Shown: positions 23,010 to 31,721 of the stretch, piece after piece
Layout of the letters: every line of letters starts with the position of its first letter
How positions within the stretch are numbered: the first letter of the stretch is position 1
NCBI GenBank assembly: GCA_964431685.1
Contig: CAYSLA010000013.1
Span: forward strand, 1 to 38,551
Length of the DNA: 38,551 nt
Direction: 5' to 3'
From: CAYSLA01 sp964431685
GTDB taxonomy: Bacteria > Armatimonadota > UBA5829
Translations under genes and position numbers: made by a program
Notes under the pieces: model-generated
Databases searched by the model: none
The model's input: the letters and a program-made list of their open reading frames with translations, nothing else
What the model was told of the DNA's origin: nothing

Positions 23010-24011
23010 ATGACCAAATCAGGCGTAATGGAAACCATCTATGCCAAGGCCAGGGCGGCACGCAAGCGCATCGTCCTTCCTGAGGCAGAAGATGTGCGGA
23101 CAGTCAAGGCTGCGCAAAGCGTAGCTGAGCAGGGACTGGCCGATGTCATACTGGTGAACCCGATCGACAAGATCGAGGCTGCTTGCAGGGAGTCGGGCGC
23201 CGACGTGTCCGGGTGCAGTGTTGTGGACCCGGTGAAATCCGACCTGTATGACGGCTTCTGCGAGACTTTCTACGAGATGCGTAAAGCCAAAGGCGTCACT
23301 CCGGAGAAGGCCCGCGAGATAGTAGCCGACCCTCTGTATTTCGGGTGCATGATGGTCCACGCCGGAGAGGCTGATGGTCAGGTTTCGGGCGCGACGCACT
23401 CGACCGCAGATACGGTTCGACCGGCGCTGCAAATACTCAAGACAGCTCCGGACTGCAAGCTGGTCTCAAGCTTCTTTGTCATGATTGTTCCGGACTGCGA
23501 GTATGGCGAGAACGGAGTTCTTCTCTTTGCGGACTGCGGCCTCGTCATTAACCCGAACGCCGAAGAGCTTGCGGAGATCGCGATTCAGAGCTCGAAGACC
23601 ATGAATTCGCTGCTTGGGTTTGATCCCAAAGTTGCGATGCTCTGCTTCTCTACGAAGGGCAGCGCGTCCGACCCGATAGCGGACAAAGTCATTGAGGCAA
23701 CCAAGATCGCGAGGCAGAGACGTCCCGACCTGAACCTCGACGGAGAGCTGCAGGGGGATGCGGCTCTTGTCGATTGGATCGGGCAGAAGAAGGCCCCAGG
23801 CAGTCCCGTGGCCGGCAAGGCGAATGTGCTCATATTCCCGGATTTGAACGCGGGCAATATATGCTACAAGCTGACTGAAAGGCTGGCTAAGGCCGAGGCA
23901 TACGGGCCAGTCTTGCAGGGACTGCGCAGACCAGTAAATGATCTGTCCAGGGGCTGCGATGTAGAAGACATTATCAATGTGGCGGCAATAACGGCGGTGC
24001 AGGCAATTTAG
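23010..24011 (+). CDS. pta: Phosphate acetyltransferase
   Basis: Interconverts acetyl-CoA and acetyl phosphate; with acetate kinase it makes acetate and ATP, or activates acetate. The short 333-residue form has only the catalytic domain. Diagnostic stretches are KRIVLPEAEDVRTVKAAQ, MMVHAGEADGQVSGATHST, SSFFVMIVP, FADCGLVINPNAEELAEIA, LCFSTKGSASDP and VLIFPDLNAGNICYKL. The ATG is preceded by TGAGGAACA. The stop codon is directly followed by the ackA ATG. Confidence 0.96.
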   Translation: MTKSGVMETIYAKARAARKRIVLPEAEDVRTVKAAQSVAEQGLADVILVNPIDKIEAACRESGADVSGCSVVDPVKSDLYDGFCETFYEMRKAKGVTPEKAREIVADPLYFGCMMVHAGEADGQVSGATHSTADTVRPALQILKTAPDCKLVSSFFVMIVPDCEYGENGVLLFADCGLVINPNAEELAEIAIQSSKTMNSLLGFDPKVAMLCFSTKGSASDPIADKVIEATKIARQRRPDLNLDGELQGDAALVDWIGQKKAPGSPVAGKANVLIFPDLNAGNICYKLTERLAKAEAYGPVLQGLRRPVNDLSRGCDVEDIINVAAITAVQAI

Positions 24012-25238
24012 ATGAAGGTTCTCGTTTTAAACAGTGGGAGTTCTTCCCTCAAATATCAGTTGATTGACTCGGAGACAGAAGAGGCAATCGCGAAAGGCAT
24101 AGCGGAGCGCATTGGTGTGCCGGGGGGCGGCGGCAACGTAAAGCTGGAAATGGCTGACGGCCGCGGCGCCCAGGTCGGGGTCGTGATGAATGATCACGAC
24201 GAGGCGATGAATCAGGTTTTCGCGTTGCTCACCGACCCGAACAATGGGGCGGTCAGCGGCGTCGGTGAGATTTCTGCAGTTGGGCACCGGGTGGTTCACG
24301 GGGGCGAGAAGTTCGTTAGCTCCATACTGGTCAACAACGGCATAGTTGATGAGATCGACAAGATGAGCGCCTTGGCGCCTCTCCACAATCCGCCCAACCT
24401 GCAAGGCATTCGTTCGTGTATGAAGCTTATGCCTGGCGTGCCGCAAGTCGCGGTGTTCGATACGGCTTTCCATGCGACCATGCCCGAATACGCATACACC
24501 TACGCCCTGCCTTTGGGAATGCGCAACGAGCACGGCATCCGCAGGTACGGATTCCACGGGACTTCTCACAAGTACGTTGCTCGGCAGGCGCAGAAGATAC
24601 TGGCCGAACGCGGACTCGATCAGGCCAGGACCAGAATCATCACGGCTCACCTGGGAAACGGATGCAGCATGGCGGCGGTTGTGGGCGGAAAAGTCGTAGA
24701 TACCAGCATGGGAATGACGCCCGCCGAGGGCCTGGTCATGGGAACTCGCAGTGGGGATCTTGACCCGGCTATCCTGCTGTTTCTAGCGAGGGAGCTCGGG
24801 CACAGCCATGATGAAGTTGATGATCTGATCAACAAGAAGAGCGGTCTGCTGGGAGTGTCCGGCCAGTCGAGCGATATGCGCGATATCGAAGCAGCTTCGG
24901 AGGCGGGAGACGGGCGGGCTGAACTGGCTCTGCAAATATTCTGCTATCGCATAAGAAAGTATATTGGCGCGTACACCGCCGCGATGGGCGGGGTGGACGC
25001 GGTTGTTTTTACGGGGGGAATTGGCGAGAACTGCTGGTTTGTTAGGGCCAGGGTTATGGCGGGTCTTGAGGCGCTTGGCATGGAACTTGACCCGGCAAAG
25101 AACAAAGGGTGTCGAGTTCTTGCCGACCTGAGCACAGATGCCTCCCCAGCCAGGGTTCTGTTGATCCCGACAAACGAAGAACGGATGATTGCCAGAGAGA
25201 CCGTGCAGGTTGTGTCCGGGAACGAGAGAAACACCTAG
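24012..25238 (+). CDS. ackA: Acetate kinase
   Basis: ATP + acetate to ADP + acetyl phosphate, partner of Pta. The 408-residue protein has the ASKHA fold: MKVLVLNSGSSSLKYQLID (phosphate 1), VFDTAFHATMPEYAYTYALP, RRYGFHGTSHKYVARQA, HLGNGCSMAAVVGGKVVDTSMGMTPAEG and FTGGIGENCWFVR. The start is immediately after the pta stop, with no spacer, which suggests translational coupling. Together pta and ackA separate the coaD pair from the yceD-rpmF-plsX genes. Confidence 0.97.
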   Translation: MKVLVLNSGSSSLKYQLIDSETEEAIAKGIAERIGVPGGGGNVKLEMADGRGAQVGVVMNDHDEAMNQVFALLTDPNNGAVSGVGEISAVGHRVVHGGEKFVSSILVNNGIVDEIDKMSALAPLHNPPNLQGIRSCMKLMPGVPQVAVFDTAFHATMPEYAYTYALPLGMRNEHGIRRYGFHGTSHKYVARQAQKILAERGLDQARTRIITAHLGNGCSMAAVVGGKVVDTSMGMTPAEGLVMGTRSGDLDPAILLFLARELGHSHDEVDDLINKKSGLLGVSGQSSDMRDIEAASEAGDGRAELALQIFCYRIRKYIGAYTAAMGGVDAVVFTGGIGENCWFVRARVMAGLEALGMELDPAKNKGCRVLADLSTDASPARVLLIPTNEERMIARETVQVVSGNERNT

Positions 25239-25263
25239 GTGATTCACGGTGGCTAACTTGTCT

Positions 25264-25316
25264 GGTAGTCCCGACATTCCTGTCGGGCGGCGCCGGAAAA
25301 GAGTGTCCGGCCTACC
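25264..25316. repeat. Branched palindromic element (two hairpins within an outer stem)
   Basis: Outer arms GGTAG (25264-25268) and CTACC (25312-25316) enclose two hairpins: CCCGACA, loop TTCC, TGTCGGG (25270-25287), and GCCGGA, loop, TCCGGC (25292-25311). The 53-base element would form a three-way junction in RNA or a cruciform in DNA. It fills most of the 179-base gap between ackA and yceD; no promoter is evident. Confidence 0.7.
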
Positions 25317-25417
25317 GTAGCCATCGGATGCAGTTCTTGAACCGTGAATTGTCTGGAAGAAGTGTCGCTCACGCGCCCGGTATCGGGGATCGAGAACGAG
25401 GTGTGCCGAGAGGTGCT

Positions 25418-26014
25418 ATGAAACTTGACCTGACCGAGATAGCCTTTCACCTTGGCAAGCGGAACAGCTACGAGATTAACGAACCTCCGCTTGAGGACGA
25501 GGAGAGCGGTCTGCGCTGCGTTGAAGGGATAACCGGCAAGGTGTCTTTTGCGAACACGGGTAGCGTGATAGTAGTGCGCGGGCGTTTTCAAACTGCTATC
25601 GAAGTCGACTGCACGCGTTGTCTGAGTGCGTTCCGCATGGATGTTGACCTGCCCATTGAGGAAGAACTGCCGCTGGCTTCGCCGGTGGCGACGACGGATG
25701 AAGAGTCGGAGGACGAACTGCCGGAGGAAGAGAAGGAGCCGTTGTTCTTGGACAATGTGTTCAATCTCTCGGAGTATCTGAGGCAGGCTATAGTTGTTTC
25801 GGTCCCGATTCGAACACTGTGTTCTGAGCAGTGCCCTGGTTTGTGCCAGCGCTGTGGAAAGAACCTGAACGAGGGCCCGTGCCAGTGCGAGCCGGAAGAG
25901 GCTGATTCGCCGTTCGCTGCGCTTAAGTCTCTACTGGAAGAACCAGGTGGAGAAGACACACGGGCTGGAAGTGAAAACACGGCCCGGCGAAAGCCGGGCA
26001 ATACAGGAGAGTGA
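25418..26014 (+). CDS. yceD: YceD/DUF177 family protein
   Basis: Member of the YceD (DUF177) family, almost always encoded just before rpmF and linked to accumulation of 23S rRNA. The protein is 198 residues. Features: a beta-rich N-terminal domain (KLDLTEIAFHLGKRNSYE), CTRCLSAF with two Cys, an acidic region (EESEDELPEEEKE), and the family's C-terminal Cys cluster, LCSEQCPGLCQRCGKN and GPCQC, which likely binds zinc. I chose the ATG at 25418, preceded by GAGAGG, over a longer in-frame reading from 25109 that would run through ackA and the palindromic element. It is followed 6 bases later by rpmF. Confidence 0.92.
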   Translation: MKLDLTEIAFHLGKRNSYEINEPPLEDEESGLRCVEGITGKVSFANTGSVIVVRGRFQTAIEVDCTRCLSAFRMDVDLPIEEELPLASPVATTDEESEDELPEEEKEPLFLDNVFNLSEYLRQAIVVSVPIRTLCSEQCPGLCQRCGKNLNEGPCQCEPEEADSPFAALKSLLEEPGGEDTRAGSENTARRKPGNTGE

Positions 26015-26020
26015 TAGACA

Positions 26021-26218
26021 ATGCCTCTGCCAAAAAGGCGACATTCCAATCAGCGCACCCGTTTGCGCAGAACTCACTACAAACTGCACGTGCCGACCGT
26101 CATTGACTGCCCACGTTGCCACGCGCCGGCACAGCCGCATCACGCGTGCCCGTCCTGCGGTTACTATGATAACCGACTGGTGGTCAATGTCAAGGAAAGC
26201 AAAAAGGGAGGCGAGTAG
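26021..26218 (+). CDS. rpmF: 50S ribosomal protein L32
   Basis: Large-subunit ribosomal protein, 65 residues. The canonical N-terminus MPLPKRRHSNQRTRLRR is followed by a zinc-ribbon-type set C30, C33, C43 and C46 (CPRC and CPSC), so this is the Cys-containing, zinc-binding form. A GGAG lies 11 bases before the ATG. Zinc-dependent and zinc-free paralogues exist in some bacteria; only this one is in the window. Confidence 0.96.
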   Translation: MPLPKRRHSNQRTRLRRTHYKLHVPTVIDCPRCHAPAQPHHACPSCGYYDNRLVVNVKESKKGGE

Positions 26219-26253
26219 CGAGTCACCGATTTGGTTGATCTCGTAAACCGCGT

Positions 26254-27267
26254 ATGAGAATTGCTGTCGACGCGATGGGCGGTGACTTCGCGCCTGCTGA
26301 GATAGTCAAAGGCGCTGCGCTGGGGGCCAGAACCTACGGCGTCGATGTAGTGTTGGTGGGAGATGAATCTGCGGTCAAGGCTTATTTGACACAGGAGGAC
26401 GTCTCGTCGAATCGGATTACCATCCGGCACGCATCCGATGTGATTGGCATGGATGAACACGCCGCTGCTGTGCGTACCAAGAAGGACGCGTCGGTAGTGG
26501 TTGCCGCCACGCTGGTCAAGGACGGTGAAGCCGATGCGATGATAAGCGTCGGTAACACTGCCGCTGCCATGGCCGTGGCTACGCTCAAGCTCGGAAGGAT
26601 TGAGGGCATTGACAGGCCTGCGATCGCCACGGTGATGCCTGGGCGGATGGGGCCCACGATCTTGCTCGATGCAGGCGCGGTGGCCGACTGCAGTGTGGAT
26701 AACCTTCTGCAGTTCGCGGTGATGGGCGCAGTCTACGCCGAGAAGGTTTTGTCGATAAGCAACCCTCGAGTGGCGCTCCTTTCCATTGGCGAAGAAAAAA
26801 GCAAGGGCAATGAGCTTACTCGCGCCACACACGAGGAACTGGCAAGAAGCAGTCTGAACTTCGTTGGCAACGTCGAAGGCAGACACGTCTTCTCCAGCAC
26901 AGCGGATGTGATTGTGGCTGATGGCTTCGCGGGCAACGTGGTCTTGAAGGTGTCTGAAGGACTGGCCGAGCACGTAGTAGCTTTGGTCAAGGACGACCTG
27001 AAGGGACATCCCCTGGCCTGGATACCGCTGGCTCTGCTCAGTCCGCTGCTCAATCGCTTGAAGGGCAAACTGGACTACACGGAGTACGGCGGCGCTCCGC
27101 TGCTGGGTCTCAATGGAATCTGCATTATCGGCCACGGGCGTTCGAACGCCAAGGCCATGGCTAGCGCGGTCAAGGCGGCTCGAGAAGCCGTAGCGAGCGG
27201 GGTTATTGAATCAATCAGAGAGTCAGTCACCGGCGATAAGGCTGGTAGCGTAGCTCAGACCGTCTGA
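26254..27267 (+). CDS. plsX: Phosphate acyltransferase PlsX
   Basis: Makes acyl-phosphate from acyl-ACP, the first committed step of phospholipid synthesis in the PlsX/PlsY pathway; a peripheral membrane protein. The 337-residue protein begins MRIAVDAMGGDFAP and has MISVGNTAAAMAVATL, ATVMPGRMGPTILLDAGA, LLSIGEEKSKGNEL and VADGFAGNVVLKVSEG. No good Shine-Dalgarno precedes the ATG, so initiation may depend on coupling to rpmF 35 bases upstream. Confidence 0.96.
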   Translation: MRIAVDAMGGDFAPAEIVKGAALGARTYGVDVVLVGDESAVKAYLTQEDVSSNRITIRHASDVIGMDEHAAAVRTKKDASVVVAATLVKDGEADAMISVGNTAAAMAVATLKLGRIEGIDRPAIATVMPGRMGPTILLDAGAVADCSVDNLLQFAVMGAVYAEKVLSISNPRVALLSIGEEKSKGNELTRATHEELARSSLNFVGNVEGRHVFSSTADVIVADGFAGNVVLKVSEGLAEHVVALVKDDLKGHPLAWIPLALLSPLLNRLKGKLDYTEYGGAPLLGLNGICIIGHGRSNAKAMASAVKAAREAVASGVIESIRESVTGDKAGSVAQTV

Positions 27268-27307
27268 TCAAGAGTCAGACAAGGCAGGGAGTGGGTAAAC
27301 GGCGACT

Positions 27308-28303
27308 ATGGGTGAAGTAAGGCGTGCCGGGATAATCAGCACGGGGTCGGCTGTTCCAAGCAGGGTATTGACCAATGCCGATCTTGAGAAGATAGTTGAT
27401 ACCTCTGATGAGTGGATCACGAACATGACCGGCATCAAAGAACGCCGGATGGCGGAGGAAGGCGAGAACACGTCCGACTACGCTGTCAGGGCGGCTCGTG
27501 TCGCTTTGGATCGGGCAAACTTGAAGCCTGCTGACCTTGACATGATCATCGTGGCGACGGTGACACCGGATATGCCATTTCCTTCCACAGCTTCGATCGT
27601 GCAGCACGCTCTGGGTGCAACCAGCGTGCCCGCATTCGACCTTGGTGCTGGCTGTTCAGGCTGGGTCTACGGGCTTTCAGTTGCCAACGGTCTCGTAAGC
27701 TCGGGGGTGTATGAGCGGGTGCTTGTCATAGGCGCTGATCTTCTCACCCGCATCACAAACTGGACGGATCGCTCCACGTGCATCCTGTTCGGCGATGCGG
27801 CCGGGGCCGGCATAGTGGCGCCGGTGGACTCCGACTGCGGGATGTTGGATTTTAGACTAGGCTCGGACGGAGGAGGCGCCGAACTGCTCAAGGTAGCGGT
27901 TGGTGGCAGCAGGAAGCCGTGCACTTACGAAGACCTGGATAACCACGCAGACAAGCTCTACATGGAAGGCCGTGAAGTATTCAAGTTTGCAGTCAAGATT
28001 CAGGGCGAGGCCATTGAGCAAGTGCTTGAGAGCGCCGGACTGAAAACCGATGATGTGGACCTGGTGATTCCGCACCAGGCGAACATCCGCATCATAGACT
28101 CAGCGATAAACCGCCTCAATATCCCTTCAGACAAGTTCTATGTGAACGTCCACAAGTATGGCAACACTTCCGCCGCCTCTATTCCGCTGGCTCTTGATGA
28201 GGCTATTGCGGAGGGGAGAGTCAAGAAGGGCGATTGCGTGGCGCTGGTTGGTTTTGGAGCTGGTCTCACCTGGGGGGCCGGAGTCATGAAATGGGCGTAC
28301 TGA
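27308..28303 (+). CDS. fabH: 3-oxoacyl-ACP synthase III (KAS III)
   Basis: Starts fatty-acid synthesis by condensing acetyl-CoA with malonyl-ACP. The protein is 331 residues. Catalytic triad: C116 in GAGCSGW, His in IPHQANIRI and Asn in YGNTSAASIP. N-terminal RAGIISTGSAVPSRVLTNADLEKIVDTSDEWI is typical. The ribosome site is weak (GGGAG is about 17 bases away). The end overlaps fabD by 13 bases. Confidence 0.96.
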   Translation: MGEVRRAGIISTGSAVPSRVLTNADLEKIVDTSDEWITNMTGIKERRMAEEGENTSDYAVRAARVALDRANLKPADLDMIIVATVTPDMPFPSTASIVQHALGATSVPAFDLGAGCSGWVYGLSVANGLVSSGVYERVLVIGADLLTRITNWTDRSTCILFGDAAGAGIVAPVDSDCGMLDFRLGSDGGGAELLKVAVGGSRKPCTYEDLDNHADKLYMEGREVFKFAVKIQGEAIEQVLESAGLKTDDVDLVIPHQANIRIIDSAINRLNIPSDKFYVNVHKYGNTSAASIPLALDEAIAEGRVKKGDCVALVGFGAGLTWGAGVMKWAY

Positions 28304-29223
28304 GCGGGAAGAAGCTGGGGTTTGTGTTTCCGGGGCAGGGATCGCAGGCCGTCGGGATGGCACGTGATCTGGTGCAGAACTGCGCATCCTCTGCCAGGCT
28401 TTTTGAGCAGGCTGAGGCAATTTGCGGGGCTGGCTTTACGGCTTTATGCTTTGACGGCCCGGAAGAGGAGCTGACGCGGACCATCAACACGCAGCCTGCG
28501 CTCTATGTGGCATCGGCAGCCGCCCTTGCCGCCGTATCTGAAGCGGGATACCAACCGAGTGTGACCGCCGGACACAGCGTGGGCGAGTATGCCGCGCTCT
28601 ATGCAGCCGGAGCGTTCAGCTTTGAGGATGGCCTGAAGCTCGTGCGTGCTCGTGCTGAACTTATGAACCGGGCTGCGGAATCGAATCCCGGCGGTATGGC
28701 GGCGATCGTCGGTCTGGCGGGCGAAAAGGTGAAAGAAGCTGTCGCCAGGGCCGCTGATGCGGGAGTAGTGGTTGCCGCCAACTTCAATAGCCCGGTGCAG
28801 ACGGTCATATCGGGAGAACGCGACGCGGTCAAGAGGGCCTGCGAGATAGCATCCGAAATGGGCGCGAGGAGAGCGATACCGCTTGCCGTAAGCGGAGGCT
28901 TTCATTCGCCCCTTATGCGGGAGGCGTCTGACGGCCTGGCAGAAATGCTGAGCCTTGCGCCGATAAGCGACACGCATATTCCGGTGGTGGCTAACGTAAC
29001 GGCCGAACCTGAGACCGCTTCTGCGCAGATCAGGGAAAACCTGGCGAGCCAGTTGACTGGCAGTGTGCGGTGGGTCGAGTGCGTGGAGAAAATGGTCTCG
29101 ATGGGCGTCGAGACGTTTGTGGAAGTCGGTCCCGGTACAGTGCTGGCGGGGCTGATCAAGAAAATCGTTGCCGACGCTGAGGTTGTGTCGGTCGGGGATT
29201 GGCCTGCAGTGCAGGCGATTTGA
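28291..29223 (+). CDS. fabD: Malonyl-CoA:ACP transacylase
   Basis: Loads malonyl onto acyl carrier protein. The protein is 310 residues. Motifs: FVFPGQGSQAVGMARDL, the nucleophile elbow GHSVGEY (S96), and GGFHSPLM with the catalytic His. An in-frame reading begins at 28234 inside fabH, but the ATG at 28291 is preceded by GGAG at 8 bases and begins at the family start. It overlaps fabH by 13 bases. Confidence 0.95.
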   Translation: MGVLSGKKLGFVFPGQGSQAVGMARDLVQNCASSARLFEQAEAICGAGFTALCFDGPEEELTRTINTQPALYVASAAALAAVSEAGYQPSVTAGHSVGEYAALYAAGAFSFEDGLKLVRARAELMNRAAESNPGGMAAIVGLAGEKVKEAVARAADAGVVVAANFNSPVQTVISGERDAVKRACEIASEMGARRAIPLAVSGGFHSPLMREASDGLAEMLSLAPISDTHIPVVANVTAEPETASAQIRENLASQLTGSVRWVECVEKMVSMGVETFVEVGPGTVLAGLIKKIVADAEVVSVGDWPAVQAI

Positions 29224-29295
29224 GCATGGTCTCCGCACGGAACAGCCCTGGCAAGAGTTCAGGGCGATGTGCGGCGTATATCGGGAGGTGAGTTC

Positions 29296-30045
29296 TTGTT
29301 ACTTGAAGGCAAAGTTGCACTGATAACCGGGGCGGGTAGAGCGGGCAAAGGCATAGGACGGTCCATAGCCCTGCGTCTCGCCCGGGAGGGTGCGAAGATA
29401 GCTATCGCTGATTTCGTGCCCGATGCCGCAGATTCGGTGGCCAGAGAAGTCGAGGCGCTGGGCGTTGAAGCGCTGGCCCTCTATGGCAGCGTGTCTGCTA
29501 CGGCTGATGTGGATGCGATGGTCAAGTCTACACTTGACAAATTCGGAAAAATCGATATATTAGTCAATAATGCCGGGATAACCCGGGACAACCTTCTGAT
29601 TCGGATGTCCGAAGAGGAGTGGGATATGGTGCTGGACACGAACCTCAAGGGAGTGTTCACTTGCACCAAGGCCGTGGCCAGAGAGATGATGCGTGCCAGA
29701 TCAGGCAAGATTGTCAATATGGCCAGCGTGATGGGTATGGTTGGGAACGCCGGTCAGGCGAACTACTCCGCAAGCAAGGGCGGAGTGATTGCGTTGACAA
29801 AGACCAGTGCGAAGGAACTCGGTTCCCGTGGGGTCAATGTCAACGCGGTGGCTCCCGGCTTTATCCAGACAGTGATGACCGACGAAATGCCCGAGGATGC
29901 TAAAGCGAGCATATCAGACCAGATACCGCTCAGGCGCCTGGGCACTCCGGAGGATGTCGCGGAAGTGGTGCTGTTTTTGTGCACCGATGCCGCAAGCTAT
30001 ATCACCGGACAGGTGATCGCCGTAGACGGCGGAATGGTTATGTAG
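29296..30045 (+). CDS. fabG: 3-oxoacyl-ACP reductase
   Basis: NADPH-dependent reduction of the beta-keto group in each elongation cycle. It is 249 residues, a short-chain dehydrogenase with the TGxxxGxG-type cofactor loop (TGAGRAGKGIG), NNAG, catalytic Y157 and K161 (YSASKGG), and the PGFIQTVMT region. The TTG at 29296 is chosen: GGGAGG lies 7 bases upstream and the product is family length. A reading from 29269 would add nine residues across that ribosome site. Between fabD and fabG is a 6-bp hairpin (GCCCTG 29245-29250, CAGGGC 29260-29265). Confidence 0.95.
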   Translation: MLLEGKVALITGAGRAGKGIGRSIALRLAREGAKIAIADFVPDAADSVAREVEALGVEALALYGSVSATADVDAMVKSTLDKFGKIDILVNNAGITRDNLLIRMSEEEWDMVLDTNLKGVFTCTKAVAREMMRARSGKIVNMASVMGMVGNAGQANYSASKGGVIALTKTSAKELGSRGVNVNAVAPGFIQTVMTDEMPEDAKASISDQIPLRRLGTPEDVAEVVLFLCTDAASYITGQVIAVDGGMVM

Positions 30046-30058
30046 GAGGATAAATAAT

Positions 30059-30298
30059 TTGGCTACGACTCTGGAACGCGTGAGAAAAGTTGTTGTTGAC
30101 AGGCTGAAGGTAAGCGAAGATGAGGTTACCGAATCAGCATCTTTCACTGATGATCTCGGAGCTGATTCACTCGACGTTGTGGATCTGGTGATCGGTTTTG
30201 AGGACGAGTTCGAGATTTCCATCCCGGACGAAGAGGCCGAGAGGATTCAGAACGTTCAGCAGGCAGTGCAGTATATCGAAGAGAAGATACCTGCCTGA
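30059..30298 (+). CDS. acpP: Acyl carrier protein
   Basis: Carries growing acyl chains on a phosphopantetheine attached to S37 in the GADSLDVVDL motif. It is 79 residues, acidic and four-helical, a standard ACP. The start is TTG at 30059, 9 bases after AGGAGG (30044-30049). Being a highly abundant protein, it is expected to need more mRNA or translation than its neighbours; the strong hairpin just downstream may serve that. Confidence 0.97.
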   Translation: MATTLERVRKVVVDRLKVSEDEVTESASFTDDLGADSLDVVDLVIGFEDEFEISIPDEEAERIQNVQQAVQYIEEKIPA

Positions 30299-30362
30299 CG
30301 GACAAACCGGACCGTCTCGCCAGCCCTGAGTGGCCGGTGAGGACGGGAGCAAGTTGAGAACC

Positions 30363-30411
30363 TGATTATCCCGGGCTGTGTACGCCTCTGCTGCACGGTC
30401 TGGGATAATCA
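30363..30411 (+). promoter_or_regulatory. 20-bp RNA hairpin between acpP and fabF
   Basis: Arm 30363-30382 pairs with arm 30392-30411 over 20 continuous base pairs, four of them G-U or U-G, around a 9-base loop. The outer ten pairs, TGATTATCCC with GGGATAATCA, are perfect. The wobble pairs are on the inner half and suggest selection at the RNA level. There is no T-run, so it is not a standard terminator. It lies in the 132-base gap, otherwise featureless apart from the fabF ribosome site GAGAGGG. Confidence 0.8.
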
Positions 30412-30430
30412 AGTATATCGAGAGGGCTTA

Positions 30431-31669
30431 ATGCAGAATAAACGGGTAGTCATAACTGGTCTTGGGGCCATAACTCCGCTTGGCAAGACAGTGGACGAGT
30501 TTTGGCAGTCCATCATCGCCTGCAAGAATGCGATAGGGCCGATAACGAAATTCGACGCGTCTCAGCACAGCACGACCATAGCGGCTGAGATCAAAGATTT
30601 CGACCCGGCCGAGTACGTTGACCCCAAGTTGGCGCGCCGTATGGACGTATTCACGCAGTATGCGGTTGCCGCGGCGCTCGACGCGCTGAAAGACAGTGGG
30701 CTTGAGATCACTGACGAGAACGGACCGGAAATTGGCGTGCTTATGGGAAGCGGAATTGGAGGAGTCGAGACGTGGGAGACCCAGCAGAAAGTCATTGACG
30801 CCTCCGGGCCCAAGCGGGTCAGTCCGTTCTTCGTGCCGATGCTGATCGCGAATATGGCCAGCGGAATCATTGCCATACTGACTCAGGCCAAGGGCCCGAA
30901 TATGGCAGTTGTTACCGCCTGTGCCACAGCGTGCCACTCCGTAGGTGAGGCGTGGCACATGATCAAGCGTGGAGACGCGATCGCCATGTTAGCGGGGGGG
31001 TCGGAGGCAGCCATAAGGCCGCTTTCCTGTGCCGGGTTCTGTAACATGAAGGCTTTCTCCACGCGCAACGACGATCCCGAGCACGCGAGCAGACCGTTTG
31101 ACAAGGACCGAGACGGGTTTGTGATGGGCGAAGGCGCGGGCACGCTGGTGTTGGAGGAACTTGAGCACGCAAAGTCCAGAGGCGCAAAGATATACGCGGA
31201 GTTGATTGGCTACGGGCTTTCAGCGGACGCGCACGATATGGTGGCCATACACAACGCCGGAGCGACGCGAAGCATGCTCAACGCGATCAGGAGCGCGGGG
31301 ATCGAAGCTAGTCAGATCGACTACATCAACGCCCACGGAACGTCGACTGTGGTTGGAGACCCTGAAGAAAGCAAGGCAATTGAACAAGCTCTCGGTGACC
31401 ACGCAAAGAACGTTATGGTAAGCTCTACGAAGTCCATGACTGGCCATCTTCTGGGGGCCGCCGGTGCGGTCGAGAGCATAGCTTGCATAAAGGCTCTGAC
31501 AGAACAAGTGGTGCCACCCACTCGCAACCTGGTGGAGCCGGACCCGGAATGCCGGCTCGACTATGTGCCGAATGAAGCACGCGAAGCCAAAGTGGAGTAT
31601 GTTCTGAACAACTCCTTTGGATTCGGTGGGCAGAACGGATCGCTTATATTCAAGAAGTTCCGCGAATAG
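30431..31669 (+). CDS. fabF: 3-oxoacyl-ACP synthase II (KAS II)
   Basis: Condensing enzyme of the elongation cycle, important for chain length and unsaturation. The protein is 412 residues. Catalytic C164 in VTACATACHSVGEAW, with a His in NAHGTST and another in MTGHLLGAAG, give the Cys-His-His triad. N-terminal RVVITGLGAITPLGKTVDEFW and the C-terminal NNSFGFGGQNGSLIF are typical. The ATG follows GAGAGGGCTTA. Transcription probably reads through from acpP. Confidence 0.96.
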   Translation: MQNKRVVITGLGAITPLGKTVDEFWQSIIACKNAIGPITKFDASQHSTTIAAEIKDFDPAEYVDPKLARRMDVFTQYAVAAALDALKDSGLEITDENGPEIGVLMGSGIGGVETWETQQKVIDASGPKRVSPFFVPMLIANMASGIIAILTQAKGPNMAVVTACATACHSVGEAWHMIKRGDAIAMLAGGSEAAIRPLSCAGFCNMKAFSTRNDDPEHASRPFDKDRDGFVMGEGAGTLVLEELEHAKSRGAKIYAELIGYGLSADAHDMVAIHNAGATRSMLNAIRSAGIEASQIDYINAHGTSTVVGDPEESKAIEQALGDHAKNVMVSSTKSMTGHLLGAAGAVESIACIKALTEQVVPPTRNLVEPDPECRLDYVPNEAREAKVEYVLNNSFGFGGQNGSLIFKKFRE

Positions 31670-31676
31670 GATGTCC

Positions 31677-31694
31677 GGCAGCCGCAAGGCTGCT
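31677..31694 (+). other. Hairpin with GCAA tetraloop between fabF and aminotransferase
   Basis: GGCAGCC and GGCTGCT (31677-31683, 31688-31694) form a 7-bp stem closed by a GNRA-type loop, GCAA. There is no T-run after it. It may be an mRNA stability or pausing element, or only a partial terminator. Confidence 0.45.
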
Positions 31695-31721
31695 GCAGAT
31701 TTGATGGAGGAGTCAATCCAG

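Noticed and set aside
25109..25417. In-frame N-terminal extension of YceD
   Set aside because: It overlaps ackA and the palindromic element; the ATG at 25418 has GAGAGG upstream and matches the family start.
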